DNA of 64,000 nucleotides, from positions 930,001 through 994,000 of the forward strand of contig OZ243946.1 of NCBI GenBank assembly GCA_965214285.1. The letters are read 5' to 3'. The position numbers and the translations under genes are program-made. Shown in pieces: positions 23,673 to 34,243 of this stretch. Below the pieces are notes generated by a model, which did not search any database, was not told the DNA's origin, and saw only the letters and a program-made list of their open reading frames with translations. The DNA is from G963422745 sp965214285 (GTDB lineage: Bacteria; Actinomycetota; Acidimicrobiia; Acidimicrobiales; Aldehydirespiratoraceae). Position 1 is the stretch's first letter. Every line of letters begins with the position of its first letter.

Positions 23673-23857
23673 GCGCCGGGTGTGCAGCGACGCTCCCGCT
23701 GGGCTTGACTGACGGCGACCACTCGCACCGGCGCAGCTTCGGCAATGCTTGACACACCACAGCGTCTAGCAGCCGACCCAGCCGACCCAGCAGCCACAGC
23801 ACACAACCCAGCCGACACACAGCCAACAACAGCGCCAACAACGACAAGGAGCAGACA

Positions 23858-24307
23858 ATGCCGATCAAGGGCGACTACGAGCCGAGCACCTGGGAATGGG
23901 TGGCCGATCAGGCCGCCGAGTACGAGGCGTCGGGGGGCGCCCGTGCCAACACGCTGCTCGACACCGGGATCCCGATCATCGTGGTCACCATGCTCGGGCA
24001 CCGCAGCGGCAAGCTGCGCAAGGTGCCCCTGATGCGAGTCCACCACGAAGGCGAGTACGCGCTCATCGCCAGCAAGGGCGGCATGCCGACCCACCCCCAC
24101 TGGTACCACAACCTGCTGGCCGCCGATCAGGTGATGATCCAGGACGGCGAGGCCCCCGCCGACTACACGGTGCGCCAGGTGGACGGCCCCGAGCGAGATC
24201 TCTGGTTCGAGCGCGGCAAGGCCGTCTACGCCCCCTACGGCGACTACGCCGAGTCCGCCGGCGAAGCAGGCCGGGTCATCCCGGTGTTCGTCGCCTCGCC
24301 GAACTGA
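23858..24307 (+). CDS. Deazaflavin (F420)-dependent nitroreductase-family protein
   Basis: 149 residues, preceded by AAGGAG at good spacing. MLGHRSGKLRKVPLMRV, YALIASKGGMPTHPHWYHNL and VMIQDGEAPADYTVRQV are hallmarks of the DDN/F420-binding split-barrel family of actinobacteria. It probably uses reduced F420 to reduce a substrate or quinone; the substrate is unknown. It takes the place of panD between panC and coaX. The 185-nt gap upstream is rich in CAGCCGACC/ACAACAGC repeats and holds no gene. Confidence 0.88.
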   Translation: MPIKGDYEPSTWEWVADQAAEYEASGGARANTLLDTGIPIIVVTMLGHRSGKLRKVPLMRVHHEGEYALIASKGGMPTHPHWYHNLLAADQVMIQDGEAPADYTVRQVDGPERDLWFERGKAVYAPYGDYAESAGEAGRVIPVFVASPN

Positions 24308-24321
24308 GAGGCGCATCGGCC

Positions 24322-25113
24322 GTGCTGCTGGCAATCGACGTCGGCAACACCCAGACGGTGGTGGGTCTGTACGACCCCGAGTCCGCCCTCGGGGAAGGGG
24401 CCGCGGCCGGGCTGGTGGACCACTGGCGGCTGTCCACCGACGTCGACCGCACCTCAGACGAGTACTCGGTGCTGATCCGCTCGCTCTTGGACACCACCGG
24501 CGTGGACTTCGACGCGGACTTGACCGGCTGCTCCATCTGCTCGGGCGTGCCGCGCCTGCTGGCCACGATCCGCGACATGATCGGCCGCTACCTGCCCTTC
24601 CCGCCGCTGGTGATCGAGCCCGGCGTGCGCACCGGCATGCCGATCCTGTACGAGAACCCCAAGGAGGTAGGCGCGGACCGCATCGCCAACGCCATCGGCG
24701 CCTATGACCTCTTCGGCGGCCCGACCGTGGTCGTCGACTTCGGCACCGGCAACAACTTCGACGTGATCTCAGCCGACGGCGAGTTCCTCGGCGGCGCAAT
24801 CGCACCGGGCGTGGAGGTCAGCCTCGATGCGCTGCTGGGCCGGGCCGCGGCGCTGCGGGCGGTGGAGATAGCCGAGCCGCCGAGCGTGATCGGCAAGTCC
24901 ACCGTCGAGTCGATCCAGTCCGGCGTCGTCTACGGCTTCGCGGCCATGATCGACGGCATGGTTCAGCGCTTCGCGGACGCCCTTGGCGACATCGGGGTGG
25001 TGGCCACCGGCGGGCTGGCGGAGCTGATGGCCCCGGTGTGCGCCAGCGTGGAGCACGTGGAGCCGTTCCTGACCCTGCACGGCCTGCGCATCGTTCACCG
25101 GCGGAACCACTGA
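24322..25113 (+). CDS. coaX: Type III pantothenate kinase
   Basis: 263 residues from a GTG. LLAIDVGNTQTVVGLYD (ATP-site Asp), GVRTGMPILYENPKEVGADRIANAIGA, VVVDFGTGNNFDVI, LGGAIAPGVEVSLDAL and VVATGGLAELM mark CoaX, which phosphorylates pantothenate as the first step of CoA synthesis. The usual GTATTFD is GTGNNFD here, a change next to the active site. The stop overlaps the lysS ATG (TGATG). Confidence 0.95.
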   Translation: MLLAIDVGNTQTVVGLYDPESALGEGAAAGLVDHWRLSTDVDRTSDEYSVLIRSLLDTTGVDFDADLTGCSICSGVPRLLATIRDMIGRYLPFPPLVIEPGVRTGMPILYENPKEVGADRIANAIGAYDLFGGPTVVVDFGTGNNFDVISADGEFLGGAIAPGVEVSLDALLGRAAALRAVEIAEPPSVIGKSTVESIQSGVVYGFAAMIDGMVQRFADALGDIGVVATGGLAELMAPVCASVEHVEPFLTLHGLRIVHRRNH

Positions 25114-26666
25114 TGGCTGGGCCGGCTGAGCCGCCGGGGACGGCCGAGCCGGCTGAGCCGCCGGGGGCGCCGCAAGGGCTGCCGTACCGCTTCGAGGCGA
25201 CGCATCACAGCGCCGAGATCGCAGCCGCCCACGGTGGTCTGGAAGCCGGGACCGAGACCGACTCCGAGGTCACGGTGGCGGGCCGGCTGATGCTGCGCCG
25301 CCATCAGGGGAAGCTCGTCTTCGCCACGCTGCAGGACCACACGGGCCGCATCCAGCTCTTCGCCAGCGCCGCCGCCAGCCCCGGCTTCGAGGCCTTCGCC
25401 GCGCTGTCGGTCGGCGACTGGGTCGGCGTCAGCGGCATCGTCATGACCACCCGCCGCGGCGAGCTGTCGGTGCGCGTCGATGACTGGACGCTGCTGGCGC
25501 CCACCCAGCATCCCTTCCCCGACAAGTGGCACGGCCTCGCCGATCCCGACGTGCGCTTCCGCCGGCGCTACCTCGACCTCTGGGTAACCCCCGAGAGCCG
25601 TACCCGCTTCGCCAAGCGCTCCGAGATCGTGGCCTCGCTGCGCGGCCGCCTGGCCGAGGCGGGCTTCACCGAGGTCGAGACGCCGATGCTGCACCCCATC
25701 CCCGGCGGTGCGCTGGCACGACCCTTCGTCACCCGTCACGAGGCGCTCGATGCCGACCTCTACCTGCGCATCGCCCCCGAGCTGTACCTCAAGCGCCTGG
25801 TCGTGGGCGGCATGGAGCGGGTCTTCGAGATCGGCCGGGTGTTCCGCAACGAGGGGATGACGACCCGCCACAACCCCGAGTTCACGATGCTCGAGCTCTA
25901 CTGGGCCTACGCCGACCACAGCGACATGATGACCCTCACCGAGGAGCTGCTGGCCGCCACGGCGACGGACGTGACCGGCTCGACCGTGGTCGAATACGAC
26001 GGCCGGCCCCTCGACCTGGCCACGCCCTGGCGGCGGGCCACCATGACCGAGCTGATCGCCGAGCACAGCGGCGCCGAGGTCAGCCTGGAGATGCCGGTCG
26101 CCGAGCTGCGGGCGGTCTGCGACAGGCTCGGGATCGCCTTCGAGGCCCATCACGGCCCCGGCAAGCTGATCACCGAGATCTACGAGAAGACCGTCGAGGC
26201 CCGGCTCTGGGGGCCGCTGTTCGTGACCGACTATCCCGTGGAGGTGTCGCCGCTGGCGCGTGAGCACCGCAGCCGGCCCGGCTACGCCGAGCGCTTCGAG
26301 GCGATCCTGGCGGGACGGGAGATCTGCAACGGCTTCAGCGAGCTGACCGACCCGGCGGTGCAGCGGGAGCGCTTCGAGGCCCAGCAGGCGGTGCGCGACT
26401 CCGGCGACGACGAGGCGATGAGCGTCGACGAGGACTACCTGCGGGCCCTGGAATACGGCCTGCCGCCCACCGCCGGCCTTGGGGTGGGCATCGACCGTCT
26501 GGTGATGCTGCTCACGGGCGCCGCCAGCATCCGCGACGTGGTGCTGTTCCCCACGCTGCGCCCCGAGCAGCAGCGCCCGGAGTCCCGCGACGAACAGCCG
26601 GGCAGGGAACAGCCGGGTACGGAGCAGCCGAGCCCCGAGCCGGCACGGCCCGCCGAGCAACAATGA
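25113..26666 (+). CDS. lysS: Lysyl-tRNA synthetase, class II
   Basis: 517 residues. The anticodon-binding OB domain comes first (VTVAGRLMLRRHQGKLVFAT). Class II motifs follow: FRNEGMTTRHNPEFTMLELYW (motif 2) and GLGVGIDRLVMLLTGAASIRDVVLFPTLRP (motif 3). The N-terminal 20 residues are Pro/Ala/Glu repeats and the last 25 are EQPG-type repeats; both lie outside the catalytic core. The start overlaps the coaX stop. Confidence 0.96.
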   Translation: MAGPAEPPGTAEPAEPPGAPQGLPYRFEATHHSAEIAAAHGGLEAGTETDSEVTVAGRLMLRRHQGKLVFATLQDHTGRIQLFASAAASPGFEAFAALSVGDWVGVSGIVMTTRRGELSVRVDDWTLLAPTQHPFPDKWHGLADPDVRFRRRYLDLWVTPESRTRFAKRSEIVASLRGRLAEAGFTEVETPMLHPIPGGALARPFVTRHEALDADLYLRIAPELYLKRLVVGGMERVFEIGRVFRNEGMTTRHNPEFTMLELYWAYADHSDMMTLTEELLAATATDVTGSTVVEYDGRPLDLATPWRRATMTELIAEHSGAEVSLEMPVAELRAVCDRLGIAFEAHHGPGKLITEIYEKTVEARLWGPLFVTDYPVEVSPLAREHRSRPGYAERFEAILAGREICNGFSELTDPAVQRERFEAQQAVRDSGDDEAMSVDEDYLRALEYGLPPTAGLGVGIDRLVMLLTGAASIRDVVLFPTLRPEQQRPESRDEQPGREQPGTEQPSPEPARPAEQQ

Positions 26667-26676
26667 CGCCCCGGGG

Positions 26677-27693
26677 ATGAGGATCGCCATCGTCGGCATG
26701 GGCGGCCACATCGGCACCGGGGTGGCGCGGCTGTTGGACGCAGAGCCCAACCGGATGCTGGGCATCGACATGGAGCCGCCGCGGCGGCGCATCGCCCGGG
26801 CGCAGTTCCACCGGGTCGCCCCCCACGATGTCGCCGAACGTCGGCGCCTGCTCGTCGGCTTCGACCCCGAGGTGATCGTCCACGCCGGCGTCTACGAGCC
26901 GCACGCCCGCTCCAACCCCTTCGCCGCGGAGACGCGCAGCCGTGACGCCTCGCGGTCGCTGCTCGAGGCAGCGCCGGACTGCGGCTCGCTGCGCCAGGTG
27001 GTGCTGCGCTCGAGCACCGATGTCTACGGGCGCCGCCGCGGCGGCCCGAGCCTCATCGACGAGACCGCCCCGCTGCGCCCCACGTCGCGGTTCGGGCGCA
27101 TCGCCGCCGAGGCGGAGGCCGCGGCCCAGACCCTGGCCGGCAGCGGCACCGAGCCGACCGTGTGCGTGCTGCGCTTCGCCCCGATCGTCGGCCCCTACAT
27201 CCCCAGCCCGCTGGGTCGCTACCTGCGGCTGCCGATGGTGCCTGTGGGCATGCCCTTCGAGGGCCCGTTGCAGCTGTGCCACATCGACGACGCCCACCGG
27301 GCCTTCGCCGCCGCCGTGAGCAGCGGCGCCGGCGGTGCCTTCAACATCGCAGGCGCGGGCGCGGTCAGCGGGTCCGAGGCTGCCCGCATCGGCAGGCGGG
27401 TGCCGCTGCCGGTGTGGGGACCGGGCTGGCTCGTGAGCCGTGCGCTCACGGCGCTGGCGGGTGCGCCGCTTCCCGAGCACTGCGCCGAGGCGCTGACCCG
27501 CGGCCAGACGGTCGACGTCGGCAAAGCCCGCCGCGGGCTCGGGTTCACAGCCGCCCGCTCGACTCGGGACTGCGTGGAGGATCTCTACCGCTGGGCTGCC
27601 GTGGTGCGCCACGAACCGCACCGCAGCACGCTCGACGGCGCTGCGCCCCAGCCTGCGGCGCACGCCGAGGCCCGGCCGGGCGGCGCCGCATGA
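26677..27693 (+). CDS. NAD-dependent epimerase/dehydratase-like (extended SDR)
   Basis: 338 residues. It has an N-terminal IAIVGMGGHIGTGVARLL dinucleotide motif, RSSTDVYGRRRGGPS (a Ser-Thr-Asp-Tyr region), RFGRIAAEAEAA in place of the usual YxxxK Lys, and CVLRFAPIVGPYIPSPLGRYL. The Tyr is present but the catalytic Lys position is not obvious, so it may be a non-catalytic or atypical NAD-binding member. The stop overlaps the next ATG (ATGA). Confidence 0.75.
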   Translation: MRIAIVGMGGHIGTGVARLLDAEPNRMLGIDMEPPRRRIARAQFHRVAPHDVAERRRLLVGFDPEVIVHAGVYEPHARSNPFAAETRSRDASRSLLEAAPDCGSLRQVVLRSSTDVYGRRRGGPSLIDETAPLRPTSRFGRIAAEAEAAAQTLAGSGTEPTVCVLRFAPIVGPYIPSPLGRYLRLPMVPVGMPFEGPLQLCHIDDAHRAFAAAVSSGAGGAFNIAGAGAVSGSEAARIGRRVPLPVWGPGWLVSRALTALAGAPLPEHCAEALTRGQTVDVGKARRGLGFTAARSTRDCVEDLYRWAAVVRHEPHRSTLDGAAPQPAAHAEARPGGAA

Positions 27694-28634
27694 CCACCGT
27701 CACCACCTCGGACTCCGTCGACATCCATTGCGTGCAGTGGGGCGACCCCGACGCCGAGCCGGTCCTGTTCCTGCACGGGCTCGGCGCCGACAACCTCGGC
27801 TGGGCACGCCAGCGCAGGGCGTTCGGGCGTCGCTATCGCTGCCTGGCCATCGACAACCGCGGCTCGGGCCGCTCCGACAAGCCGCCCGGCCCCTACACGC
27901 TGGAGCGCATGGCCGGCGACGCCGTCGAGGTGCTCGACGCGCTGGGCGTGGCCAAGGCGCATCTGATCGGCGCATCCATGGGCGGCGCCCTGGCGCAGAT
28001 CGTGGCGGTCGCCTGGCCCGAGCGGGTCTCGTCGCTGGTGCTGGCCTGCTCGGCGTGCGAGCTCGGCTGGCGCGAGCAGCTCTTCGAGGAGTGGGAGGAG
28101 CTGATCGAGGCCAAGGGCATGCGGGCCTTCGCGGTGGAGAACTTCAACTGGATCTTCGGGCCGCGCTCGGTGCGCAGGCTGTATCCGGTGGCGGCCCTGC
28201 TGGGGCCGCTGATGCTGCGCGCCCCCCGCCACGGGTTCCTGGCCCAGCTTCAGGCCATCCGCGCCTTCGACCCTGCCCGATCCGGCGACCCTGCCGGATC
28301 CGGCGACCCTGTCCGGCCCGATGGTCCAGGGCAGGTGGCCGGCTCAAGCGGCTCGGACGATCCCGGCCCCGCAACCGAGCTGGGCCGCATCGAGGTGCCC
28401 ACGCTGGTCATCACCGGCAGCCAGGATCTGCTGACCCCCGTCGCCGACGCCGAGGAGATCGCGGCCCGGATCCCCGGCAGCGAGCTGGCCGTGGTCCGCG
28501 GCCAGGCGCACGGCCTGATGGTGGAAGGCGCACGGGTCTTCAACGAGGTGGTCCTGGACTTCCTGGAGAGCGTCGCCGCCCAGGGCGAGCCCGAAGCCGC
28601 CGAGCAGTCAGCCGACAGCAGGCGCTCTGGCTGA
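27690..28634 (+). CDS. Alpha/beta hydrolase
   Basis: 314 residues. VLFLHGLGADNLGW (oxyanion loop), DNRGSGRSDKP, HLIGASMGGALAQIVA (nucleophile elbow G-x-S-x-G), VPTLVITGSQDLLTPVADAEEI (acid) and GQAHGLMVEG (His) give a full catalytic triad. An insert of about 35 residues rich in SGDPA-type repeats precedes the last third. The substrate is unknown. Coupled to the epimerase-like gene. Confidence 0.88.
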   Translation: MTTVTTSDSVDIHCVQWGDPDAEPVLFLHGLGADNLGWARQRRAFGRRYRCLAIDNRGSGRSDKPPGPYTLERMAGDAVEVLDALGVAKAHLIGASMGGALAQIVAVAWPERVSSLVLACSACELGWREQLFEEWEELIEAKGMRAFAVENFNWIFGPRSVRRLYPVAALLGPLMLRAPRHGFLAQLQAIRAFDPARSGDPAGSGDPVRPDGPGQVAGSSGSDDPGPATELGRIEVPTLVITGSQDLLTPVADAEEIAARIPGSELAVVRGQAHGLMVEGARVFNEVVLDFLESVAAQGEPEAAEQSADSRRSG

Positions 28635-28680
28635 CAGCGCCGGTGCGGGCGCAGCCGATCCCCGCGGCGGCCCAGCAGGC

Positions 28681-29673
28681 TCAGTTGAGGCTCAGGCGCA
28701 CGCGGGCGATCAGGTCGTCGCCGGCGGCCCGAAGCGCGCGTGCGCCTGGCGTGTCGGGCAGGTCCGACAGCGCCCCGGCGGCCTTGTCGGCGAAGCTCTG
28801 GGCGACGTCGACCGCCACCCGCACCCCGCTGCTGCGGCGCACCAGGTCGTGCGCCCGGTCCCGCTGCTCAGGCGTGATCTCCGGCGTCAGCAAGGGCCGC
28901 AGCTCAGCGGCCACAGCGGCGTCGTCGAGCGCCAGGATCACCGGCAGCGTGTAGGTGCCCTCGATCAGGTCGTTGCCGACGGGCTTGCCGGCCTGCTCCT
29001 CGTTCGAGACCAGGTCCAAGATGTCGTCCACCACCTGAAACGCCATGCCGTAGGACTGGCCGAACTCGGTCAGCGACTCCACGACCGGGCGACCGATCCC
29101 CCCGACGATGGCGCCGATGCGGCACGCCGTGGCCAGCAGCGCCGCCGTCTTGCCGCTGATCGACTGCTCGTAGTTCTCGATGCTGCGGGCCGTGTCGTAC
29201 TGCGACTGGATCTCCCGTATCTGGCCCTCGCAGAGCGCGGTGATGGTTGTGGCCAGGATGCCCGCCACCTCGGCGCCCAGCGAAGCCGCGATCTCCGAGG
29301 CCCGGCCCAGCAGGTAGTCGCCCGCCAGGATCGCCTGCAGGTTGCCCCAGGCGGCGTTGACCGACTTCACCGAGCGCCGCGACAAGGCGCCGTCCATCAC
29401 GTCGTCGTGATACAGCGAGCCGATGTGCACCAGCTCCACGGCGCAGCCGCCGAGGATCGCCTCGTCTGTGGCCGCGGCGCCCTCGCCGTCGAGGACCACC
29501 GCGGAGGCCATCGCGAAGCCCGGCCTCAGCCGCTTGCCGCCCGCCTTGATCAGATGGCTCGCGATCTCGGTGACGAAGCCGTCGTCGGCTCTGACCTGAC
29601 GCAGCAGCTCCGCCTCGGTCCGCCCGAGGTCGGCTTCCATCGACGGCAGAATCGACAGCGGACTCACACCCAC
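28681..29673 (-). CDS. Polyprenyl diphosphate synthase
   Basis: 330 residues from a GTG at 29673, supported by TAGGTT 6 nt upstream (29685-29680). It has GGKRLRPGFAMASA, the first Asp-rich motif YHDDVMDGALSRR, QIREIQSQYDT, GKTAALLATACRIGA and the second Asp-rich motif MAFQVVDDILDLV. It belongs to the trans-isoprenyl chain-elongating family, likely octaprenyl or longer for menaquinone. Chain length is an inference. Confidence 0.9.
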   Translation of the reverse strand: MGVSPLSILPSMEADLGRTEAELLRQVRADDGFVTEIASHLIKAGGKRLRPGFAMASAVVLDGEGAAATDEAILGGCAVELVHIGSLYHDDVMDGALSRRSVKSVNAAWGNLQAILAGDYLLGRASEIAASLGAEVAGILATTITALCEGQIREIQSQYDTARSIENYEQSISGKTAALLATACRIGAIVGGIGRPVVESLTEFGQSYGMAFQVVDDILDLVSNEEQAGKPVGNDLIEGTYTLPVILALDDAAVAAELRPLLTPEITPEQRDRAHDLVRRSSGVRVAVDVAQSFADKAAGALSDLPDTPGARALRAAGDDLIARVRLSLN

Positions 29674-29724
29674 GCCCCCAACCTACGCCCTCAGCCGCTC
29701 GACGCGCCCGCCGGCGCCCCGCCG

Positions 29725-29802
29725 CGCCCGACAGCCCCGCCCGACAGCCCCGCCCGACGACCCCGCCCGACGACCCCGCCCGACAGCACCGCCCGACGCA
29801 CC
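29725..29802. repeat. 13-bp tandem repeat, six copies, between polyprenyl synthase and clpC
   Basis: Units CGCCCGACAGCCC, CGCCCGACGACCC and close variants follow head to tail six times. The repeat lies upstream of both divergent genes and outside their likely -10 elements. Confidence 0.9.
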
Positions 29803-29827
29803 CGCGGCCCGATGTCACAACCTCGGG

Positions 29828-29833
29828 TACACT
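29828..29833 (+). promoter_or_regulatory. Candidate -10 element of clpC (TACACT)
   Basis: TACACT lies 85 nt before the clpC ATG, which itself has GGAGGAG at 29896-29902. This gives a normal leadered mRNA. No clear -35 and no ClgR or CtsR operator was recognised. Confidence 0.4.
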
Positions 29834-29917
29834 GCAGGCAATAGTCTGTCCCGGTGCCCCACTGGGCAGCTTTCGCATAGGCCACACTCAGCGAGGCCGG
29901 AGGAGCAAACCAAGCCG

Positions 29918-32464
<2,547 letters not shown>

Positions 32465-32469
32465 GTCTG

Positions 32470-32505
32470 CTGAGCGCCGGTCGTCTCCTGAGCGCCGGTC
32501 CTTCG
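32470..32505. repeat. 18-bp tandem duplication just after clpC
   Basis: CTGAGCGCCGGTC followed by GTCTC or CTTCG occurs twice (32470-32487, 32488-32505). It begins 5 nt after the clpC stop and each unit carries TGAG. Confidence 0.8.
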
Positions 32506-32596
32506 ATCCTCGGCTTCGGCTCAGCGATCGCGGGCCGGCGGCCAGCCCAGGCACAGGCACTCGCGCGCCGCTGACGGGCGGCCTGGTGTCGTTGTG

Positions 32597-34084
32597 ATGC
32601 AGCGCTGGCGCGTCTGGCTGATCGGGCTGCTGCTGGTGCTGGCGGCGTCGGCCTGCAAGGTCGACACCACGGTCGAGATCAGCTTCTCCGACGACGGCTC
32701 GGGCACCGTCGAGGTCACCCTGATCGCCGATGCGGCCGCTGTCTCGTTGCTCACCAGCGATCCCGCCGCCCTGGTCTTCACCGATCTCACCGAGGCCGGC
32801 TGGCTGATAACCGGCCCGCTGCTCGAGGAAGACGGCGGCATGCGCATCGAGGCCGAGAAGTCCTTCCCGAGCGCCTCGGAGCTGCAGTCGGTCATCGACG
32901 AGATCATGGGCCCGGGCGTGGTGTTCTCCGATGTGGTGTTCAGCCAGACCCGCGAGTTCGACCGCATCGACTACCGGCCGGCGTCCACCGACTACGAGTT
33001 CTCGGCCACGGTCAACCCCAGCCCGTCGCTCGACTTCCTCGGCGACGAGCTGCTCGCGGCGAACCTGGCAGGCGAACCGCTCGGCCGGCCGCTGACGCAG
33101 ATCGAGGCCGCCTCGGGCACCACCTTCGAGGAGTCGCTGGGGCTGACTGTGATCGTCACCATGCCTCGCGGCGCCTCCACCGACACCGGCGAGGCGCTCG
33201 ACGAGACGGTCACCTGGACCTTCGCATACGGCGATCCCGAGACCGAGATCGACGCCAGGGCTTCCATCGTCGACATCCTGCCCCGCGTCTGGGCGCTGGT
33301 GGCGCTGCTGGCGTTCGTGCTGCTGGCGCTGGTGCTGCTCGTCGAGCTGGCGGGCTTCGTGCTGACTAAGATGCGGGTGCGCAAGGGCTGGCGGCGCCGC
33401 GACATCCGCAAGCGCGAGCGCAGGGCGTCGTCGCGCGAGGCCGAGGCGAGCCGTCCCCGCCGGCGGATGCTGCGCCTGCTGGTCGTCGACGTACACGGCG
33501 TGATCGTGCGGCCCACCGACCCGTTCGAGGAGCTGCTGCTGCCGCTGATCTCTACCGAGCGCCCCGAGGTGGACCCGGCCGCGATCCGCAGCCGGCACCG
33601 TCAGCTGCTGCTGGGCCGGATGTCGCCCGAGGAGTTCTGGAGCGAGATGGGCCTGGGGCCGATGGCCGAGCAGATCGAGACCCGCTATCTGTCGTCGTTT
33701 CGGCTGGTGCCGGGCTTGCACCCGTTCCTGGACCGTATGGCGTCGAGCAGGCTGCCGGTGGCGGTGGTCGGCAACCAGCCGCGGCTCTGGGGCGATCGGC
33801 TGCGCCGCATGGCATCGCTGGACGGCCAGGTGGCCCTGTGGACCGTCAGCGGCGACGTGGGCGCCACGCTGCCCGAGCCTGCCCTGTTCGAGGCCACCCG
33901 CCGCACCATGTCGGTCGACCTCTACGACTGCTTCTACTTGTCCAACGTGGTGGAGAACCTCGATGCCGCCGCCGAGCTCGACATGGCCACCGGGCTCTTC
34001 GTGACGGCCCTGGAGGAGACCCCCGACAGCGCCCACACAGTGGTACAGGGCTTCGAGGATCTGCTGCGCTCCGGCGGCGCCTGA
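32597..34084 (+). CDS. LppM-like lipoprotein fused through a membrane helix to a degenerate HAD domain
   Basis: 495 residues; a GTG one codon earlier is also possible. The N-terminus is a lipoprotein signal (VWLIGLLLVLAASAC). It is followed by an extracytoplasmic domain with an LppM-like signature (SFSDDGSGTVEVTLIAD, STDYEFSATVN). A membrane helix lies at about residues 232-255, then a very basic stretch, then a cytoplasmic HAD-like domain. HAD motif I reads VVDVHGVIV (second Asp replaced by His), motif II VAVVGN (no Ser/Thr), motif III LPEPALF (Lys lost) and motif IV YLSNVVEN (Asp lost). Only the nucleophile Asp (about residue 297) remains, so catalysis is doubtful and a sensing or scaffold role is inferred. 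Confidence 0.75.
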   Translation: MQRWRVWLIGLLLVLAASACKVDTTVEISFSDDGSGTVEVTLIADAAAVSLLTSDPAALVFTDLTEAGWLITGPLLEEDGGMRIEAEKSFPSASELQSVIDEIMGPGVVFSDVVFSQTREFDRIDYRPASTDYEFSATVNPSPSLDFLGDELLAANLAGEPLGRPLTQIEAASGTTFEESLGLTVIVTMPRGASTDTGEALDETVTWTFAYGDPETEIDARASIVDILPRVWALVALLAFVLLALVLLVELAGFVLTKMRVRKGWRRRDIRKRERRASSREAEASRPRRRMLRLLVVDVHGVIVRPTDPFEELLLPLISTERPEVDPAAIRSRHRQLLLGRMSPEEFWSEMGLGPMAEQIETRYLSSFRLVPGLHPFLDRMASSRLPVAVVGNQPRLWGDRLRRMASLDGQVALWTVSGDVGATLPEPALFEATRRTMSVDLYDCFYLSNVVENLDAAAELDMATGLFVTALEETPDSAHTVVQGFEDLLRSGGA

Positions 34085-34164
34085 GCCCCCATCGGCATCT
34101 GAGTCCTGTCCACCGGGGTCGCTGAGCGAGGCGGCCCGCGGTTCGGCTGTGCGGGCTGTTGCGC

Positions 34165-34181
34165 GGGGGGGGGGGGGGGGG
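34165..34181 (+). repeat. Run of 17 G upstream of the PASTA/FN3 gene
   Basis: An uninterrupted poly-G tract whose 3' end is 62 nt before the preferred start (ATG 34244). It lies in the 5' leader or promoter of a large secreted protein. Such tracts change length readily during replication. A sequencing or assembly artefact cannot be excluded. Confidence 0.85.
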
Positions 34182-34243
34182 TGCATTACTGTCGTGGCTG
34201 GCCCGTTGTGGCGGCGGGCGAATCGACGCAAAGGATGACAGCG

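Noticed and set aside
29828..29917. ClgR, CtsR or HspR operator before clpC
   Set aside because: The region was read for these dyads and none matched convincingly.
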